Shown: positions 46,123 through 55,750, counted from the first letter of the stretch. The stretch is DNA of 64,000 nucleotides from Chryseobacterium aurantiacum (GCF_003020585.1 NZ_PXUE01000009.1:1-64000), one strand, 5' to 3'. Translations and numbers: made by a program. The notes: a model not told the origin generated them from the sequence alone.

Positions 46123-47838
46123 ATGAATTTATTTACGGAAACCAATTTAAGTCCTGATATCCTTAAGGCAATTGGCGAACTGGGCTACGAAAGCCCAACA
46201 GAAATCCAAAAACAGACTATCCCTTTTATTCTTTCAGATATTCGCGACTTGATCGCACTTGCGCAAACAGGGACAGGCAAGACAGCAGCGTTTTCGCTTC
46301 CGATTTTGGATATGATTGACGATACGAGTCGCAAAATCCAATTATTGGTGCTTTGTCCGACACGGGAATTATGTCTTCAGATTTCGAAGGACATAAAGAA
46401 TTACTCTAAGTACATGAAGGACATCAAAACCACAGCGGTTTATGGTGGAAGTAGTATTGTAGAGCAGATGAGATCTTTGAGGGATAAACCACAGATTATT
46501 GTGGGAACTCCAGGAAGAGTAATTGATCTTATCAACAGAAAAGCACTAGACTTTTCTGCTATTCATTGGTTGGTATTAGACGAGGCTGATGAAATGCTTT
46601 CTATGGGATTCAAAGACGAATTGGAAACCATTCTAAGAGAAACTCCGGAAACTAAACAAACTTTCTTATTCTCGGCTACGATGAATAAAGAAGTGGAAAG
46701 AATTTCCAAAAATTACCTTACAAAACCACACCGTATTTCAGTAGGTTCTATCAACGAAGTGAAGAAGAACATTACTCACGAATATTATGTGGTAGGGTAC
46801 CGTCAGAAAAAAGAAGCATTGAAGAGATTAATTGATGCAAACCCTAACCAGTATTCCATTATTTTCTGTAGAACAAGAATGGAAACTCAGGAAGTTGCTG
46901 ACTTCTTGATGCAGAATGGTTATGCAGCAGATGCTCTTCACGGTGATCTTTCTCAGGCACAGAGAGATACGGTAATGAAGAAATTCAGATTGAAGAACAT
47001 TGATATTCTTGTGGCTACAGACGTTGCAGCAAGAGGATTGGATGTAAACTCTCTGACTCACGTTATTCACTTCTCTTTACCAGATGATCCTGAAGTATTT
47101 GTTCACAGAAGTGGAAGAACAGGTAGAGCTGGAAAAGACGGTATTTCTATGGCTTTAATTAAGCCGGAAGAAAGCAGAAAATTGAAGCAAATCAAGTCTG
47201 CTACAAAAATTGAAATTAACGAGAAGTTTATCCCAACAGGAGACCAGATTATCAAGGCTCAGGTAGGAGGTGTTTTCGAGAAATTATTCACGGAGCATGA
47301 AGACTTATTCGAATTTGATGATAGCTTAATCCCGGATCTAAGTAAATTTACAAAAGAAGAATTGGTGCACCAGTTGTTACAATTCCAATTAAAGGATCTT
47401 GCTTTATATTACAAAGACAAACATGATCTTGTTGAGCAGAAATTGAGCAGCAGAGATGATGATTACTCAAGAAGAGACCGTGGACGTGATAGAGACAGAG
47501 ATAGAGGTCGTGACAGAGATTCTAGAGATAGCAGAGACAGAGATCGCGGAAGAGATAGAGATCGTGGTGGAAAACCAAGAAGAAAAGATGAGAACATGGT
47601 AAGGTTCTTCTTTAATCTTGGAAAGAAAGATCACTTGAAGAAACTAGATGTTTTAGATATTATCAATAAAGCTACAGGCGATGGAAAAAGCAAGAAAAGA
47701 GCTGAAATTGGAGATATCGAAATTTTAGAGAAATTCTCTTTCTTCGAGGTTGAAAAATCGTTCAAAGACAATGTCTTGAGCAATATTCAATCCATGAAGT
47801 TCAAAGGAAAAGATATGAGGGCTGAAGTTGCAAACTAA
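46123..47838 (+). CDS. DEAD-box RNA helicase with DbpA-type RNA-binding tail
   Basis: The 571-residue protein has helicase motifs Q (GYESPTEIQKQTIPF), I (AQTGTGKT), Ia (PTRELCLQ), II (DEAD), III (SAT), V (DVAARGLDV) and VI (HRSGRTGRAG). A strongly charged low-complexity stretch of Arg-Asp repeats follows at about 447-490 (RDRDRGRDRD type), then a C-terminal DbpA-like RNA-binding domain (MVRFFFNLGKKDHLKK). It unwinds RNA, probably in ribosome assembly or cold adaptation. The Arg/Asp tract is unusual in its regularity. Confidence 0.95.
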   Translation: MNLFTETNLSPDILKAIGELGYESPTEIQKQTIPFILSDIRDLIALAQTGTGKTAAFSLPILDMIDDTSRKIQLLVLCPTRELCLQISKDIKNYSKYMKDIKTTAVYGGSSIVEQMRSLRDKPQIIVGTPGRVIDLINRKALDFSAIHWLVLDEADEMLSMGFKDELETILRETPETKQTFLFSATMNKEVERISKNYLTKPHRISVGSINEVKKNITHEYYVVGYRQKKEALKRLIDANPNQYSIIFCRTRMETQEVADFLMQNGYAADALHGDLSQAQRDTVMKKFRLKNIDILVATDVAARGLDVNSLTHVIHFSLPDDPEVFVHRSGRTGRAGKDGISMALIKPEESRKLKQIKSATKIEINEKFIPTGDQIIKAQVGGVFEKLFTEHEDLFEFDDSLIPDLSKFTKEELVHQLLQFQLKDLALYYKDKHDLVEQKLSSRDDDYSRRDRGRDRDRDRGRDRDSRDSRDRDRGRDRDRGGKPRRKDENMVRFFFNLGKKDHLKKLDVLDIINKATGDGKSKKRAEIGDIEILEKFSFFEVEKSFKDNVLSNIQSMKFKGKDMRAEVAN

Positions 47839-47857
47839 CCCCTTGTTCATACCATAC

Positions 47858-47884
47858 AAAACCGGCAGTAATGTCGGTTTTTTT
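47858..47884 (+). terminator. Terminator of the DEAD-box helicase gene
   Basis: Stem AAAACCGGCA / TGTCGGTTTT with loop GTAA and a T-tail. Confidence 0.85.
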
Positions 47885-47990
47885 ATTTGATAATCAGTTG
47901 CTAAGCGAATGTTAACAAAACTTAATGTTATATAGTTTCACGTGCGATCCTTTTTTAGGAAATTTGCACTCGAATTATAAATACTAAAAA

Positions 47991-48629
47991 ATGGGAATTG
48001 GTAATATTTTCCACGCTTTTCAACCCAAAGATAAAATCTTCTTTGTACTTTTTGAAAAGGTAACTGAAAACCTAGTTGCAATGTCTGAGGAATTCAACAC
48101 TGGAATCAAGGATTTCGATCTTAATGACGATTCAATGTTGAAAAAAATGAGTGACTTCGAACATAAAAATGACGAACTTACTCACGAGATCTTCGTAGAA
48201 CTAGGGAAAAACTTCATCACACCTTTCGATCGTGAAGATATTCACACATTAGCAACAGGATTAGACGATATTGCTGATTATATCTACGCTTCTACAAAAT
48301 ATATCTTCCTATACAAATCTCCGGAGATGAAAGCTTACTCAGATTTCTCTCTATTGATCCACAAAGCATGTCTTGAAATTCAGAATGCAATGAAGAACCT
48401 TAAAGGGTTCAAGAATATGGAGCAGGTAAAAGAAGCTTGTATTAAAGTAAACTCTATTGAAAATATTGCAGATGACTTGCTTTCCAACTCAATGGTAGAA
48501 TTATTTGAAACCAATGATGCTATTAACATTATTAAAGTTTCATCTGTATTGAACTATCTTGAAATCGTAACCGATAAAGCAGAAGATGTTGCCAATACGA
48601 TTGAGAACATCATGATTAAATACGCCTAA
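47991..48629 (+). CDS. PhoU-like DUF47 regulator of phosphate transport
   Basis: The 212-residue all-helical protein matches the DUF47/PhoU_div family (FHAFQPKDKIFFVLFEK, HKNDELTHEIFVEL, TPFDREDIHTLATGLDDIAD). Such proteins usually accompany and modulate Pit-type phosphate transporters. The pit-like gene starts 22 bases downstream. A near-match -7 (GAAATTTG, 47959-47966) lies upstream, and TTAACA with ACTTAATG around 47912-47927 recalls the Pho-like half-sites but with a 10-bp step. Confidence 0.9.
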   Translation: MGIGNIFHAFQPKDKIFFVLFEKVTENLVAMSEEFNTGIKDFDLNDDSMLKKMSDFEHKNDELTHEIFVELGKNFITPFDREDIHTLATGLDDIADYIYASTKYIFLYKSPEMKAYSDFSLLIHKACLEIQNAMKNLKGFKNMEQVKEACIKVNSIENIADDLLSNSMVELFETNDAINIIKVSSVLNYLEIVTDKAEDVANTIENIMIKYA

Positions 48630-48651
48630 ACAATATTTAACATAGCAAAAA

Positions 48652-49794
48652 ATGGAATTTCCGATTTTACTTACAGTTATTATTGCTTTAGCCTTAATTT
48701 TCGATTATATTAATGGTTTTCATGATGCTGCGAATTCAATTGCAACGATTGTTTCTACAAAGGTTTTAACTCCGTTTCAGGCTGTTCTTTGGGCAGCACT
48801 TTGGAACTTTGCCGCTTTCTTTTTAGCAGCTTACGTAATTGGGGAGTTTAGAATTGGTAACACTATTGCAAAAACTGTCAACGAAAATTTTATTAATCTT
48901 GAAGTAATATTTTCGGGCCTTATTGCAGCTATTGCCTGGAACCTTTTGACATGGTGGTTTGGTATACCGTCATCATCGTCACATACCCTTATTGGTGGGT
49001 TTCTAGGAGCAGCATTAATGCACGCTTTTATGTTGGATTATCATGATATTGTAGCTGCTCACCCGGATTTAGGCTTTTTCGATACATTGAAGCAGGCTTT
49101 TAGTAAGGTGACAACTCAGGATATCGTGAAGTTTGATAAAGTAATACCTATTTTCTTGTTCATTTTTATGGCACCGATTATAGGGATGATTATATCAATT
49201 ATTATTACCCTGATTATTGTACATATTTTTAAGAGATCTAATCCTCACAAAGCAGATAAAACATTCAAGAAGCTTCAGTTGGTTTCTTCCGCCTTATTTA
49301 GCGTGGGACATGGTTTGAATGATGCTCAGAAAGTAATGGGTATTATTGGAGCAGCACTTATCTATTATCATGTTGAAATGCTGCATGATCCAATTTATAT
49401 GAACATTCCTGCTGCAGGACGTTTCGATTACTTTGCTCAGCATTACCTTTGGGTTCCTTTGGTTTCATTCCTTGCGATTGGTTTAGGTACCATGAGTGGA
49501 GGGTGGAAGATCATTAAGACAATGGGAACTAAGATTACTAAGGTAACCTCATTGGAAGGAGTAAGTGCAGAAACTGCAGGAGCAATTACCCTTTTTATTA
49601 CTGATCATTTGAGTATTCCTGTATCTACTACACATACAATTACAGGTTCTATCATCGGGGTTGGATTAACGAAAAGAATTTCAGCCGTAAGATGGGGAAT
49701 TACAGTAAGCTTACTTTGGGCTTGGGTACTAACCATTCCAATTTCAGCTATTGTAGCAGGAATTACCTATCTTTTGGTAACTTTCCTTTCCTAA
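48652..49794 (+). CDS. Pit-family inorganic phosphate transporter
   Basis: The 380-residue protein has about ten membrane helices and the two Pit signature repeats: DYINGFHDAANSIATIVST near the N terminus and GHGLNDAQKVMGIIG in the second half. Also visible are GIPSSSSHTLIGG and IPVSTTHTITGSIIG. It imports phosphate (as metal-phosphate) with protons or Na+. It is cotranscribed with the PhoU-like gene and followed by a terminator. Confidence 0.95.
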   Translation: MEFPILLTVIIALALIFDYINGFHDAANSIATIVSTKVLTPFQAVLWAALWNFAAFFLAAYVIGEFRIGNTIAKTVNENFINLEVIFSGLIAAIAWNLLTWWFGIPSSSSHTLIGGFLGAALMHAFMLDYHDIVAAHPDLGFFDTLKQAFSKVTTQDIVKFDKVIPIFLFIFMAPIIGMIISIIITLIIVHIFKRSNPHKADKTFKKLQLVSSALFSVGHGLNDAQKVMGIIGAALIYYHVEMLHDPIYMNIPAAGRFDYFAQHYLWVPLVSFLAIGLGTMSGGWKIIKTMGTKITKVTSLEGVSAETAGAITLFITDHLSIPVSTTHTITGSIIGVGLTKRISAVRWGITVSLLWAWVLTIPISAIVAGITYLLVTFLS

Positions 49795-49819
49795 GATAAA
49801 AATTACAACTTATTATATA

Positions 49820-49848
49820 AACTTTGTCCATTTGGACAAAGTTTTTTG
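49820..49848 (+). terminator. Terminator of the phosphate transporter operon
   Basis: Perfect 11-bp stem AACTTTGTCCA / TGGACAAAGTT with loop TT, then TTTTG. Confidence 0.9.
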
Positions 49849-49849
49849 T

Positions 49850-49879
49850 TTTGTAAAGCCTCGAAAAATCGTATTTTTG
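49850..49879 (+). promoter_or_regulatory. Promoter of the polyprenyl synthase gene
   Basis: TTTG at 49850-49853 and TATTTTTG at 49872-49879 are separated by 18 bases, a good Bacteroidota promoter, 18 bases before the ATG. Confidence 0.68.
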
Positions 49880-49897
49880 TTCAAATTATAAGATTTT

Positions 49898-50869
49898 ATG
49901 GAATTTTTAGACAGATACCAACAGATTGTTGCTGATGCCATTAATAAGTACACTTTTAAAGATAAACCTACAGAGCTGTATGATCCGATGAATTACATTA
50001 TTTCCCACGGTGGAAAGCGTCTTCGTCCTATTATGGTGCTAATGGCTTGTGATCTGTTTGGGGGAGACCTTAAACAGGCTATCAAACCGGCTTTGGCTAT
50101 TGAATTTTTCCATAACTTCACCCTGATCCATGATGATATTATGGATGAGGCTCCTTTAAGAAGGAATAAGCCTACAATTCATACGTTACACGGTATAAAC
50201 GTTGGAATTCTTTCCGGAGACGGATTAATGCTTAAGGCATACAAATTTTTTGAAGATCTTGAGCCTGAAATCTTCAAGGCTTGTATCAGAATTTTCACCC
50301 ATACCGGACTTCTATTGTGCGAAGGACAGCAATATGATATCAATTTTGAAACTCAGGAAAATGTGACCTTTGAGGATTATATCAGAATGATTACCTATAA
50401 AACAGGGGTCTTAAGTGCTTCTTCTTTTGAAATCGGAGCCTTAATTGCAAGAGCTGACTTCAAGGATGCAAAAGCTATCTTCAACTTTGGTAAGCACATC
50501 GGAATTGCCTTCCAGATTATGGACGATTATCTTGATGTCTTCGGAGATCAGGCGCAGTTTGGTAAAAAACATGCAGGGGACATCTATGAAAATAAGAAAA
50601 CAGTTCTTTATCTGTTGGCAAAAGAACATGCTACAGAAGAGGAAAGAAAGGAACTGGATTACTGGTATTCTAAAAAGACAGATAATATCGATAAAATATA
50701 CGGAGTTGAAAAGATCTTCAGAAGAACAAAAGTAGACGAAAAAGCACTCCGTTTAATTGAAAAACATAACGAAATTGGTCAAAGCTATCTTCAGAAAATC
50801 GACATTCCTGAGGAAAAGAAAAAACCATTCATTGAATTGGCCAACTATTTATTGAGAAGAGAAAGCTAA
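49898..50869 (+). CDS. Polyprenyl diphosphate synthase
   Basis: The 323-residue protein has the trans-prenyltransferase motifs GGKRLRPI, first Asp-rich DDIMDEAPLRR and second QIMDDYLDVFGD. It extends allylic diphosphates with isopentenyl diphosphate. In this phylum the product is likely the octaprenyl/menaquinone side chain (IspB-like) or a similar chain; the length cannot be told from sequence. A GSCFA gene follows after a palindromic spacer. Confidence 0.93.
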   Translation: MEFLDRYQQIVADAINKYTFKDKPTELYDPMNYIISHGGKRLRPIMVLMACDLFGGDLKQAIKPALAIEFFHNFTLIHDDIMDEAPLRRNKPTIHTLHGINVGILSGDGLMLKAYKFFEDLEPEIFKACIRIFTHTGLLLCEGQQYDINFETQENVTFEDYIRMITYKTGVLSASSFEIGALIARADFKDAKAIFNFGKHIGIAFQIMDDYLDVFGDQAQFGKKHAGDIYENKKTVLYLLAKEHATEEERKELDYWYSKKTDNIDKIYGVEKIFRRTKVDEKALRLIEKHNEIGQSYLQKIDIPEEKKKPFIELANYLLRRES

Positions 50870-50873
50870 ATAT

Positions 50874-50935
50874 AGGCAGCAGAGGGGTAGGTAACGGTTA
50901 TCAGTAATGATCTGCTACCTACTTCCTGCCACCTA
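50874..50935. repeat. Imperfect palindrome between the prenyl synthase and GSCFA genes
   Basis: GTAGGTA (50887-50893) pairs with TACCTAC (50916-50922), and GGCAG (50875-50879) with CTGCC (50926-50930). It fills almost the whole 77-base gap and lacks a T-tail. Confidence 0.5.
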
Positions 50936-50946
50936 ATACCTGTACA

Positions 50947-51900
50947 ATGAAATTCAGAACAGAGGTTGACATCCCAAAATCGGAGAAGAAAATTGAGATT
51001 GAAGATAAAATATTTTCAATCGGATCCTGTTTTGCTACTGAAATGACTGATTTACTGAGAGATGGACAGCTTCAGACGCTTAATAATTCTTTCGGAACTA
51101 TTTTTAATCCTTTTTCTATCAATAATGCTGTAAAAAGACTTCATGATTCAGCATTCTATGAGGAAGAAGAATTGATTATATACAATGAAGAATATATTTC
51201 ACTAGATCATCATACCAGTTTTGATACAAGATATATTCACCAGACCTTAGATAAAATTAATGGTAACATTGAAGAGGGCAATGCCTTTCTTCAGGAGGCT
51301 GACTGGATCATTATCACCTATGGTTCATCTTTTATCTATGAATTTCTTCCGAAGAATAAACTGGTGGCCAATTGCCATAAAATTCCACAGAAATTCTTCG
51401 AAAAAAGACTGCTTTCCCATCAGGAACTTACAGCTTCCATTTACAATACAATTCTGGAGCTTAAAGATATTTGTAAGGAAAACGTACAAATCCTGTTCTC
51501 GGTGTCACCGGTAAGGCATACCAAGGATGGAATGGTTGAAAACCAATTGAGTAAATCTAAATTAATTACAGCCATCCATGAATCTATTTCTCTTTTTGAA
51601 GACTGCCATTATTTGCCTGTTTATGAAATTTTGATGGATGATCTGAGAGATTATCGTTTTTACAAGGAAGATATGATTCATCCAAGTACACAGGCTGTGG
51701 GCTATATTTTTGACAAATTTGGAGATTCATATTTCTCAGAAGAAACCCAAAACTTTATCAAAGAAAACTTTAAAATCATCAAGGCATTGGAACACAAAAC
51801 CAATGATAAGAAAGACCCCAAGTTTATAGAGTTTAGGGAAAAGCTTGATCAAAGAATAGAAAATCAACGTAAAAAAGTAAAACATACTATATTCAGATGA
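50947..51900 (+). CDS. GSCFA-domain protein
   Basis: The 317-residue protein carries the family-defining SIGSCFATEM near residue 26 and downstream NSFGTIFNPF, WIITYGSSFIYE and the late SKDGMIHPS-like KEDMIHPSTQAVGYI. GSCFA proteins resemble SGNH-type hydrolases, but the substrate is unknown. The last four bases overlap the start of the DUF4269 gene (ATGA), so the two are translationally coupled. Confidence 0.9.
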   Translation: MKFRTEVDIPKSEKKIEIEDKIFSIGSCFATEMTDLLRDGQLQTLNNSFGTIFNPFSINNAVKRLHDSAFYEEEELIIYNEEYISLDHHTSFDTRYIHQTLDKINGNIEEGNAFLQEADWIIITYGSSFIYEFLPKNKLVANCHKIPQKFFEKRLLSHQELTASIYNTILELKDICKENVQILFSVSPVRHTKDGMVENQLSKSKLITAIHESISLFEDCHYLPVYEILMDDLRDYRFYKEDMIHPSTQAVGYIFDKFGDSYFSEETQNFIKENFKIIKALEHKTNDKKDPKFIEFREKLDQRIENQRKKVKHTIFR

Positions 51901-52424
51901 TTGATTTTACAAGAATTGACTATTTGAAAAATGGAAATGAAAGGCAAAAAAGAGCCTATGAAGTCCTTAAAAAGTATGATGTTCTAGAAAAATTAGAACC
52001 TTATTCTGCTATTCTGGCCGGAACAATTCCTATTGAAATTGACATTGAAAGCAGTGATCTTGATATTATTTGTGAGGTTGATCTGAGATTTGAAGACAGT
52101 TTTTTGAAATATCTTACATTTAGCAATTTAATTCCATCTGATACTGATGTAAAGGTTGAAAATGTAATTGTAAATGGAGAAAAAAGCATTGTTCTGAACT
52201 TTATGCTTGAAGAATTTCCTATCGAGATTTTTGGACAAAATAAGCCTGTTACAGAACAAAATGCTTACAGACATATGATTGCAGAATACAATATTTTGCA
52301 AGAAAAAGGGGAGGATTTTAAACAAAAAATAATAGATCTTAAAAAACAGGGGGTAAAAACAGAACCTGCATTTGGAATACTGATGAATCTGGAAAATCCT
52401 TATGAAGATCTATTAAAATTATAA
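51897..52424 (+). CDS. DUF4269 protein, nucleotidyltransferase-like
   Basis: The 175-residue protein matches DUF4269 (FTRIDYLKNGNERQKRAYEV, LAGTIPIEIDIESSDLDIIC). The GT...SDLDI pattern is like the active site of minimal nucleotidyltransferases (G[S/T]...DxD), so a transferase activity is possible. The function is unknown. It overlaps the GSCFA stop by four bases and is followed after four bases by the TatD-family gene. Confidence 0.85.
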   Translation: MIDFTRIDYLKNGNERQKRAYEVLKKYDVLEKLEPYSAILAGTIPIEIDIESSDLDIICEVDLRFEDSFLKYLTFSNLIPSDTDVKVENVIVNGEKSIVLNFMLEEFPIEIFGQNKPVTEQNAYRHMIAEYNILQEKGEDFKQKIIDLKKQGVKTEPAFGILMNLENPYEDLLKL

Positions 52425-52428
52425 AAAA

Positions 52429-53193
52429 ATGATTGATACACATACGCATTTATACGCAGAAGAATTTGATGAAGATAGAAAAGAAGCCATTCAAAGAGCT
52501 TTAGACAAGGGTATTACAGAGTTTTATCTTCCTGCCATTGATTCTGAATCTCATGAGAAAATGTTGCAGCTGGAAACAGAATACCCGAAGCAGATTTTTT
52601 CTATGATGGGGCTTCATCCTTGTTACGTAAAACCGGAATCCTGGGAAAAGGAGCTGAATATTGTTAAAAGTTATCTAGATCAAAGACATTTTCCTGCAAT
52701 AGGAGAAATAGGAATTGATTTATATTGGGATAAAAGCACTCTTGATATTCAGGTAAAGGCTTTTGAACAACAGATCGACTGGGCTATAGAAAAAGATCTT
52801 CCGATTGTAATCCATACAAGAGAAAGCTTTGAGGAAACATTTGAAGTACTGGAAAGAAAAAAACATCCAAAATTAAGAGGTATTTTTCACTGTTTTTCAG
52901 GAAATTTGGAGCAGGCTCATCATGCTATAGACCTGAACTTTATTTTGGGAATAGGTGGAGTAGTAACCTTTAAAAATGGGAAAATAGACCAGTTTCTGAA
53001 CGAAATTCCTTTAGATAAAATTGTACTTGAAACAGACTCTCCTTATTTAGCCCCTGTTCCACATAGAGGAAAAAGAAATGAAAGTTCATATCTTGACCTA
53101 GTTGCCGGTAAACTGGTGGATATCTATGGTAAGGATTTTTCTGAGATAGATAGAATTACCACTGAGAACGCAAGAAATATTTTTAATACTTAA
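52429..53193 (+). CDS. TatD-family metal-dependent hydrolase
   Basis: The 254-residue protein has the TatD metal-ligand motifs IDTHTHLYAEEFDEDR, GLHPCYV, IGEIGIDLYWD, VIHTRES, HCFSG and ETDSPYLAPVPHRGKRN. These are TIM-barrel nucleases acting on DNA 3' ends. It lies four bases after the DUF4269 gene and six before the acyltransferase gene. Confidence 0.95.
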   Translation: MIDTHTHLYAEEFDEDRKEAIQRALDKGITEFYLPAIDSESHEKMLQLETEYPKQIFSMMGLHPCYVKPESWEKELNIVKSYLDQRHFPAIGEIGIDLYWDKSTLDIQVKAFEQQIDWAIEKDLPIVIHTRESFEETFEVLERKKHPKLRGIFHCFSGNLEQAHHAIDLNFILGIGGVVTFKNGKIDQFLNEIPLDKIVLETDSPYLAPVPHRGKRNESSYLDLVAGKLVDIYGKDFSEIDRITTENARNIFNT

Positions 53194-53199
53194 AAATAC

Positions 53200-54267
53200 A
53201 TGAAACTGCTTCCTAATATTACTTCATTAAGGTTTTTCCTGGCTTTCCTGGTTATGATTTTTCATATTCCACAGTTTTTTCAAAATAGAGGATTAGCAGC
53301 ATTCAATGATTTACCTATATTTAATAAAGGAAGCGAAGCTGTATATATGTTTTTTTCTTTAAGTGGTTTTCTTATTATAAGACAGTTATTTGAAGAGAAG
53401 TCAATGACCGGAAGAATTGATTTGAAGAATTTCTACATAAGGAGAATGCTCAGAATTTTTCCGTTATACTATCTGGTTGCCATTATAGGAATGGTTTACT
53501 ATCACATTGTTCTTCCTAAGATGGGGTTTGATTTTCAAAGCAATTATAACCTCACAGAGGGTATTATTCTTTTGTTTACATTTTTTCCTAATGTTTTTGC
53601 CGCTTTCAGACCAGGAGGCATTCTTGAAATGCTTTGGTCTATAGGGGTAGAAGAGCAGTTTTATCTTTTAGTAGCCCCTCTTATTCTTTTGGTTCCACAA
53701 AAATATATCAAAGCCTTTTTATTTATTTTTAGCTTTGTATTTATTGGTTTATACTTTACACCAGCGTTAGCTTTTTTAAGTAAATATCAAATGATGTTTT
53801 TCTATTTTTCTTTTACAGGCTGGTGTTCTTTGTTAAGAATTAAGGAGAATAAGTATAATGGCTTTATCTGTGTTGTAAGTAGTATTCTCTTACTCATATA
53901 CTTTACAACGAATATTTTCACCAATAATATGTCAGACCTGCAATATCATATTTTTGGGATGATATTATTTGGCGTTTTTCTTATTTTTTTCACTCATAAG
54001 CCCATCCGTTTTTTTGAAAATAAAAGACTTATTCATCTTGGGAAAATTTCTTACGGGATCTACATGTATCATGCTATTGTAATGCAGCCTGTAGGATTTA
54101 TCCTCCTTAAGGCCGTTTCCAAATACAAATTAAGTGATCCCGTAATTATAATTTTAAGTTTTCTCTCGGTAATACTGATTACTATATTCATTTCTCATCT
54201 CTCATATCGATATTTTGAAAAGAGATTTCTTGTTTTAAAAAATAAATATAGAACAACGTCCCGATAA
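53200..54267 (+). CDS. Membrane acyltransferase (acyltransferase 3 family)
   Basis: The 355-residue protein has about ten membrane helices. Family features are ITSLRFFLAFLVMIFHIPQ with the catalytic-type His, SLSGFLIIRQLFEE, RRMLRIFPLYYLV and WSIGVEEQFYLLVAP, as in OafA-like O-acyltransferases that decorate surface glycans. It ends the run that starts at the GSCFA gene and stops three bases before the convergent RhlE-like gene. Confidence 0.92.
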   Translation: MKLLPNITSLRFFLAFLVMIFHIPQFFQNRGLAAFNDLPIFNKGSEAVYMFFSLSGFLIIRQLFEEKSMTGRIDLKNFYIRRMLRIFPLYYLVAIIGMVYYHIVLPKMGFDFQSNYNLTEGIILLFTFFPNVFAAFRPGGILEMLWSIGVEEQFYLLVAPLILLVPQKYIKAFLFIFSFVFIGLYFTPALAFLSKYQMMFFYFSFTGWCSLLRIKENKYNGFICVVSSILLLIYFTTNIFTNNMSDLQYHIFGMILFGVFLIFFTHKPIRFFENKRLIHLGKISYGIYMYHAIVMQPVGFILLKAVSKYKLSDPVIIILSFLSVILITIFISHLSYRYFEKRFLVLKNKYRTTSR

Positions 54268-54270
54268 GAG

Positions 54271-55581
54271 TTATTTCTTTCTGGTAAAGTTTTTGTTTTT
54301 AGGTTTTTTAAATCCTGTAGGAGCCCCAGTACCAGAAGGCTTTTTGTTGTTTTTGTTCGGTCTGGAATTATTATTAGAAGTAGATGTTCTAGGTTTTTCA
54401 GAACCTCCAGAAAAAGGTTTGTTATTAGAATCTCTTTTCTGTGCGACCAAGTCATCAGTGTGGAACGGATGGTTTTTGATAACAGGAATCTTCTTTCCAA
54501 TAAGTTTTTCTGTATTTTTTAGATTTAAAAGGTCTAGCCCGTCTACAAATGAAATAGAGTTTCCTTCAGCACCCGCTCTTCCTGTTCTTCCAATTCTGTG
54601 TACATAGGTTTCAGAAACATCTGATAGCTCAAAATTGATAACGAATTTTAACTCATCAATATCAATTCCTCTTGCTGCAATATCTGTTGCTACAAGAACC
54701 CTTGTTTTTCCGGATTTGAAGTTATTAAGGGCATTTTGCCTTGCATTTTGAGATTTGTTACCATGAATAGCCTCCGCAGAGATATTGTCTTTTTGAAGCT
54801 TTCTGGCAATTTTGTCGGCCCCGTGCTTTGTTCTTGCAAATACCAATACTGATTCCGAAATATCATTTTCCAGGATATGGGATAATAGATTCAGTTTATT
54901 GTCCTTTTCTACAAAATAAACAGACTGTTTGATGGTATCTGCTGTAGAAGAAACAGGAGTAACTTCTACCTTTACAGGATTGTTCAGAATTGAATTAGCA
55001 AGCTTCTGAATTTCACCAGGCATGGTTGCTGAAAAGAATAAGGTTTGTCTTCTTTGAGGCAGAAGCTTGATGATTCTTTTAACATCATGCACAAAGCCCA
55101 TGTCAAGCATTCTGTCTGCTTCATCAAGGACAAATATTTCAAGGTTTTTTAAGCTGATAATTCCCTGCGCAATAAAGTCAAGAAGTCTTCCCGGCGTTGC
55201 AACTAAAATGTCGATTCCTTTTCTCAAAGCAGCCTCCTGATTTCCTTGTTTTACTCCTCCGAAGATAACAAGTTGCTTTAAAGGAAGATATTTACCGTAA
55301 GCATTAATGTTTTCCTCAATTTGAATAGCCAGCTCTCTGGTTGGAGTAAGGATTAATGCCTTTATATGTTTATTTGGAATTTTATTTTTAGATAAATTCT
55401 GTAAAATAGGGATGGAAAAAGCAGCTGTTTTTCCAGTTCCTGTCTGTGCGCAGCCTAAAAAGTCTCTGCCATCTAAGATATCAGGAATTGATCTTTCCTG
55501 AATGGGTGTTGGAGTCGTATATCCCTGTTCCTGAATTGCTTTAGCAATAGGTTCTATTAAGTTTAAGTCTGTAAAATTCAA
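54271..55581 (-). CDS. DEAD-box RNA helicase (RhlE-like)
   Basis: The 436-residue protein has motifs Q ([13 protein letters not shown]), I (AQTGTGKT), Ia (PTRELAIQ), II (DEAD), III (SAT), V (DIAARGIDI) and VI ([10 protein letters not shown]). Its C-terminal tail from about 385 is Lys/Asn/Ser/Gly-rich and basic ([11 protein letters not shown]), typical of RhlE-type proteins. It probably remodels rRNA or mRNA. It converges with the acyltransferase gene with three bases between stops and no terminator. Confidence 0.93.
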   Translation of the reverse strand: MNFTDLNLIEPIAKAIQEQGYTTPTPIQERSIPDILDGRDFLGCAQTGTGKTAAFSIPILQNLSKNKIPNKHIKALILTPTRELAIQIEENINAYGKYLPLKQLVIFGGVKQGNQEAALRKGIDILVATPGRLLDFIAQGIISLKNLEIFVLDEADRMLDMGFVHDVKRIIKLLPQRRQTLFFSATMPGEIQKLANSILNNPVKVEVTPVSSTADTIKQSVYFVEKDNKLNLLSHILENDISESVLVFARTKHGADKIARKLQKDNISAEAIHGNKSQNARQNALNNFKSGKTRVLVATDIAARGIDIDELKFVINFELSDVSETYVHRIGRTGRAGAEGNSISFVDGLDLLNLKNTEKLIGKKIPVIKNHPFHTDDLVAQKRDSNNKPFSGGSEKPRTSTSNNNSRPNKNNKKPSGTGAPTGFKKPKNKNFTRKK

Positions 55582-55638
55582 ATGAATTATTTTAAAATTT
55601 AAATAAAAATTCCCTCAGTCTGAAAGAATTACATTTTG

Positions 55639-55646
55639 CAAAGGTA
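55639..55646 (-). promoter_or_regulatory. -7 promoter element of the RhlE-like gene
   Basis: TACCTTTG on the minus strand matches TAnnTTTG, 57 bases before the start codon. Confidence 0.58.
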
Positions 55647-55720
55647 GTTTAAAAAATCTTAAGAAATATCCCCTGTTTTCAAAACAGTTTACCAAATAGT
55701 AAATAGAATTTTAAAGGTAT

Positions 55721-55750
55721 AAAAAATGGCTGCCCAGCATAGGCAGCCAT
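55721..55750 (-). terminator. Terminator of the beta-barrel protein gene
   Basis: Perfect 9-bp stem ATGGCTGCC / GGCAGCCAT. On the minus strand TTTTTT follows. It lies 25 bases after the stop. Confidence 0.88.

Noticed and set aside
50445-50735. 96-codon frame inside the prenyl synthase gene
   Set aside because: It lies in another frame of a well-supported gene and has no family features; a shadow frame.
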